DNA of 50,102 nucleotides. Origin: an uncultured Collinsella sp. Lineage in GTDB: Bacteria > Actinomycetota > Coriobacteriia > Coriobacteriales > Coriobacteriaceae. A model generated the notes under the pieces. It was not told where the DNA came from, did not search any database, and saw only the letters and a program-made list of their open reading frames with translations. Location of the stretch: NCBI GenBank assembly GCA_900541175.1, contig UQIT01000014.1:1-50102 (forward strand), written 5' to 3'. The position numbers were made by a program, and so were the translations under genes. This document shows, piece after piece, positions 48,261 to 50,102 of this stretch. Numbering within the stretch: position 1 is the first letter of the stretch; each line of letters opens with the position of its first letter.

Positions 48261-48325
48261 GTTGCGGTGGAATAGTTCCCGTTTTTGCCGCCTGAGCCGC
48301 CAAACAGGAACTATTCCACCGCAAC
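48261..48325. repeat. GTTGCGGTGGAATA palindrome, copy 2
   Basis: Perfect 19-bp stem (48261-48279 with 48307-48325) with an inner GTTTTTG/CAAAC pairing. It starts 17 bp after the stop of the TadA-glycerate kinase gene and probably terminates it. The first copy is at 29063-29127. Confidence 0.78.
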
Positions 48326-48342
48326 TTATAGGGAGTTGGGTT

Positions 48343-50102
48343 TTAGAGGCGGGCGAGGTCGTAGGATTGGGCGGCTGCTTCGCCGGCGCAGATGAGGTTG
48401 GTTGTGGCTTCTTGCGGATCGAGTGCCTGTTCCAGGTCCATGGGCTTGCGGCAGATCGGAAGCACCAAGTCGATGCCCTGCACACACACCGCATCCAGGT
48501 TGTCAGCGCGACCGCCCACGACAGCGATCACCGGTTTGCCACACCGCTTGGCACGGCGCGCCACGCCCACCGGCGCCTTACCGGCGGCGGATTGCTCATC
48601 CATATTGCCCTCGCCTGTAATGACCAGGTCGACATCGCGCACGCGCTCGTCAAACCCCACGAGATCGAGCACCGTCTCCACACCCGAGCGTAGCTCCGCG
48701 CCGAGCGCCAGCAACGCCGCGCCCAAGCCACCGGCAGCGCCCGCGCCGGGCACGCCAAGCACCGAGCCAAATGTCCGTGCGTTCTCGGGTGTGCGCAACA
48801 ATCCCTGGGCTCGCGCCTCGAAAATTGCCGCATCGAGCAGGCGACCGTAGCCGACCATCCAGCCGTCGTATCTGCGCAGCACCTCGACATCATCCGCCGG
48901 CAGGCCCTTCTGCCCGCCAAACACCGCCAGTGCGCCTCGACGCCCCACGAGCGGATTCTCGACATCGGAAAGCACAACGATACGAACATCATCCAAAGCC
49001 TGCAGCGCTGGCGCCAAATCGACGCTCGCCACCTGCTTAAGGCCGGCAAGACCGGGGGCGACATCGCATCCCTGATCATCGACCACACGCGCGCCCAGCG
49101 CCTGCAGCATGCCGGCGCCACCGTCGTTGGTGGCACTGCCGCCCAGACCAATATAGATAGTCTTTGCCCCGGCGCGAACCGCACGGAGTATCAGCTCGCC
49201 CACGCCATAGGTCGAAGCCGCAAGCGCCGCCGATTCCGTGCAGGGTGAATACCCAATACCCGCCGCCTCGGCCATCTCAATTACAGCCGAGTCGCGCTCG
49301 TCGTCCACCAGCATCCGGGCAGACACGCGGTCGCCCAAGGGACCTGCCACCTCGCAGGTCACAATCTCACCGCCGCACGCGGCAACGGCATCGAGCGTCC
49401 CCTCGCCGCCATCCGCCAGCGGCAATGCGGCCACCTGGGCATCGGACCACACACGGCGCATGCCCTCGGCAACCGCCGCCTCCGCCTGGGCACTCGACAC
49501 GCTGCCCTTAAAGGAGTCGATCGCCAACAGCACACGGCGGGGTCGGCGGCACGCAGGACCAAAGTCAACCGCCGTGCCAGCATCCTCACCGGCACCTGCA
49601 AGCGCTGCGGCGTGAGCGGCGTGTGCTTCAAGATCGGCCCCACAACCGCAATCAGCGCCGCCCGCTCCGCGCAGACCGCCAAAATAGCTACTCAGCAGCT
49701 CGCGGCATTCATCCGCCAGGACCCCAGCCGTCACGTTAAACCGATGATTCAGGCGCGAGTCGGCATTCAAATCGTATAGGGATCCCAACGCGCCCGCCTT
49801 GGCGTCGCTCGCGCCATACACGCAGCGCCCCACGCGCGCGTTGACCATAAGGCCCGCGCACATGCAGCAAGGCTCGAGCGTCACGTAGACCGTGCAATCG
49901 GAAAGGCGCCAGCGACCGAGCGACCGAGCGGCAGCGCACAGGGCCGCGAACTCTGCATGAGCCGAAGGATCCTGATCGAGCTCGCGACGATTATGCGCCC
50001 GCGCGACAACCTCGCCGTCGCGCACCACTACGGCTCCGATGGGCACCTCGCCCACCGCCGCGGCGGCTCGCCCCCCCGGCCACCGCCCCCCCTGTTTGAG
50101 CG
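48343..50102 (-). CDS. Fused tRNA adenosine deaminase (TadA) - glycerate kinase, 5' end cut by window
   Basis: One continuous frame encodes two enzymes. Counting from GTG at 50055, residues 1-128 are TadA: GEVPIGAVVV, the zinc/catalytic HAE at 33-35, PCCMC at 62-66 and FNVTAGVLADECRELL. TadA converts A34 to inosine in tRNA-Arg(ACG). A Gly/Ala/Cys linker (about 129-172) leads to a type-1 glycerate kinase (about 173-570): AIDSFKGSVSS, GGSATNDGG at 305-313 and TGEGNMDEQSAAGKAP. This enzyme phosphorylates glycerate with ATP. The TadA N-terminal helix should lie upstream; the frame stays open to the edge (AAAAVGEVPIG), so the gene starts outside. Two runs of seven C close to the edge could hide indels. 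No frameshift is visible at the fusion point. Confidence 0.9.
   Translation of the reverse strand, partial: LKQGGRWPGGRAAAAVGEVPIGAVVVRDGEVVARAHNRRELDQDPSAHAEFAALCAAARSLGRWRLSDCTVYVTLEPCCMCAGLMVNARVGRCVYGASDAKAGALGSLYDLNADSRLNHRFNVTAGVLADECRELLSSYFGGLRGAGGADCGCGADLEAHAAHAAALAGAGEDAGTAVDFGPACRRPRRVLLAIDSFKGSVSSAQAEAAVAEGMRRVWSDAQVAALPLADGGEGTLDAVAACGGEIVTCEVAGPLGDRVSARMLVDDERDSAVIEMAEAAGIGYSPCTESAALAASTYGVGELILRAVRAGAKTIYIGLGGSATNDGGAGMLQALGARVVDDQGCDVAPGLAGLKQVASVDLAPALQALDDVRIVVLSDVENPLVGRRGALAVFGGQKGLPADDVEVLRRYDGWMVGYGRLLDAAIFEARAQGLLRTPENARTFGSVLGVPGAGAAGGLGAALLALGAELRSGVETVLDLVGFDERVRDVDLVITGEGNMDEQSAAGKAPVGVARRAKRCGKPVIAVVGGRADNLDAVCVQGIDLVLPICRKPMDLEQALDPQEATTNLICAGEAAAQSYDLARL

Overview
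The window looks like a chromosomal segment of a high-GC Coriobacteriia genome, most likely a Collinsella-type gut actinobacterium. This rests on GC-rich coding sequence, a LAXTG-anchored surface protein, the set of fermentative and transport genes, and very many intergenic palindromic repeats. The genus is an inference from gene style and not a database match. The right edge falls inside a gene.

Layout. 70-5767 (minus): prfA, an M20 peptidase, and an amino-acid ABC transporter (ATPase, permease, lipoprotein). 6031-7904 (minus): an aldose-epimerase-like protein and a one-TM protein of unknown function. 8166-9899 (plus): an MFS permease and a low-molecular-weight phosphotyrosine phosphatase. 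10011-11157 (minus): a small Cys-rich protein and a pyridoxal kinase. 11705-15930 (plus): a MarR regulator with a heterodimeric ABC exporter. 16111-18200 (minus): a GGDEF protein and a LysR regulator. 18434-21748 (plus): SDR dehydrogenase, OFA-type MFS carrier and Gfo/Idh oxidoreductase, divergent from the LysR gene. 22160-24307 (plus): tex. 24689-26414 (minus): a fructose-6-phosphate-aldolase-type transaldolase and a HAD phosphatase. 26490-29057 (plus): an RlmKL-like rRNA methyltransferase. 29153-33900 (minus): kup, a 64-residue membrane protein, and a KdpD/KdpE-like two-component pair. 34060-34908 (minus): a nitroreductase. 35122-37422 (plus): an LTA-synthase-like sulfatase. 37450-42955: a surface-protein island. 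42998-47390 (minus): a flavodoxin-like protein and a second heterodimeric ABC exporter. 47797-47916 (minus): the SRP RNA. 48343-50102 (minus): a TadA-glycerate kinase fusion cut by the window edge.

The most unusual part is 37450-42955. A 1362-residue LAXTG-anchored surface protein gene is bracketed, in mirror image, by tandem arrays of about 61-bp palindromic units. Outside these lie two inverted elements that share an almost identical core of about 70 nt but have different, self-complementary arms. This organisation could allow inversion or cassette exchange of the surface gene, and I do not recognise it as a described system.

Other notable points are the TadA-glycerate kinase fusion, a Kup/small protein/KdpDE-like cluster with no kdpFABC nearby, an RlmKL homologue whose first methyltransferase half has lost its expected motifs, and at least six families of dispersed palindromes. 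No CRISPR array, IS transposase, rRNA or convincing tRNA was seen.
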